Shown here: piece by piece, positions 63,883 through 64,000 of the stretch
Layout: each line of letters begins with the position of its first letter
Position numbering within the stretch: the first letter of the stretch is position 1
Assembly: GCF_021533195.1 (NCBI RefSeq)
Contig: NZ_JAJNKB010000013.1
Coordinates: forward strand, 20,819 to 84,818
DNA: 64,000 bases
Origin: Portibacter marinus
Lineage (GTDB): Bacteria > Bacteroidota > Bacteroidia > Chitinophagales > Saprospiraceae
Direction of reading: 5' to 3'
Translations under genes and position numbers: made by a program
The notes under the pieces: model-generated
What the model saw: the letters and a program-made list of their open reading frames with translations, nothing else
Databases searched by the model: none
Told to the model about the DNA's origin: nothing

Positions 63883-64000
63883 GGAATACGTTTCTCGTTT
63901 TGAAAGTTCTGAAAATTGATTCAGAATAGTTGATAATGAGCAGATTAGAGGGTTGCGTTTGGGTGCATTGCCAGCGCTCGTTAAATTGATTGCGTATTTC
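63876..64000 (+). repeat. Copy 2 of the 125-bp direct repeat, cut by the window end
   Basis: 115 of 125 positions match 61547-61671, beginning at the GTT of attC-like hairpin 2. Because the window stops here, the full length of the shared sequence is unknown. It would be the first part of a third cassette related to the first. Confidence 0.85.

Overview
The window comes from a Bacteroidota chromosome, probably a free-living, marine-type member of the Saprospiria/Cytophagia/Flavobacteriia side of the phylum. The signs are low GC, a C-terminal type A (T9SS) sorting domain, a one-piece hybrid two-component regulator, LytS/LytTR pairs with TPR sensors, many SusE-era style lipoproteins with LxxC boxes, TAnnTTTG -7 boxes, and a strong expansion of the Bacteroidota-specific DUF6090 family. 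No rRNA or tRNA gene was seen. The assignment is by gene content only.

Layout. 1-402: decayed Uma2-type nuclease gene. 410-4701: two paralogous secreted proteins, one with a long YadA-like 14-residue repeat. 4826-8755: sugar-acid catabolic operon (IlvD/Edd dehydratase, GntP permease, FAH-family enzyme). 8942-10060: seven tandem copies of a 161/162-bp noncoding unit that holds two inverted repeats. 10085-12900: LytTR regulator and TPR histidine kinase. 13002-17272: DUF3467, two lipoproteins, a cholesterol-dependent-cytolysin-like lipoprotein and a beta-barrel protein. 17379-20132: PAS hybrid kinase with an RsbQ-like hydrolase. 20342-26248: ankyrin-like protein, M28 peptidase and GNAT genes each broken by one in-frame stop, DUF2200, penicillin acylase. 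26385-30434: giant hybrid regulator. 31608-40331: DUF6090 cluster (six intact and two broken copies) interleaved with a gamma-glutamyltransferase and a C45 acyltransferase. 40537-45866: DUF819 permease, thrombospondin type 3 T9SS protein, another DUF6090 gene with a truncated partner. 46030-50479: propeller-amidohydrolase, cold-shock gene, PspC, small membrane protein. 50603-57393: LytTR/LytS pair divergent from an ABC ATPase and an ABC permease-M1 peptidase fusion. 57905-64000: accessory region with a gene remnant, MazEF-like toxin-antitoxin, a zinc-ribbon gene, a tyrosine recombinase and what looks like a cassette array.

The most interesting part is the right end. Downstream of the tyrosine recombinase, a 125-bp sequence occurs twice (61547-61671 and 63876-64000, 115 of 125 identical), and both copies start exactly at a GTTAGGC box. 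Two hairpins with attC architecture (61954-62085 and 63815-63882; AAC/GTT ends, imperfect stem with one extra base in the left arm) divide the region into cassette-sized pieces, one of which carries a small membrane-protein gene. An ORF-less group II intron lies antisense a few bases from the second hairpin. The recombinase has the complete R-H-R-H-Y set but no sign of the extra IntI segment, and it has three N-terminal modules that resemble HARP-type DNA-binding repeats. This looks like an integron-like system of an unusual kind; the window ends inside what would be the third cassette.

Other themes: sensory modules beside secreted effectors (RsbQ-like/PAS kinase next to a cytolysin-like operon; LytS/LytTR next to a peptidase exporter), three Ntn-hydrolase families within 15 kb, and active gene decay (at least six broken genes, four of them with simple one-base stop changes).
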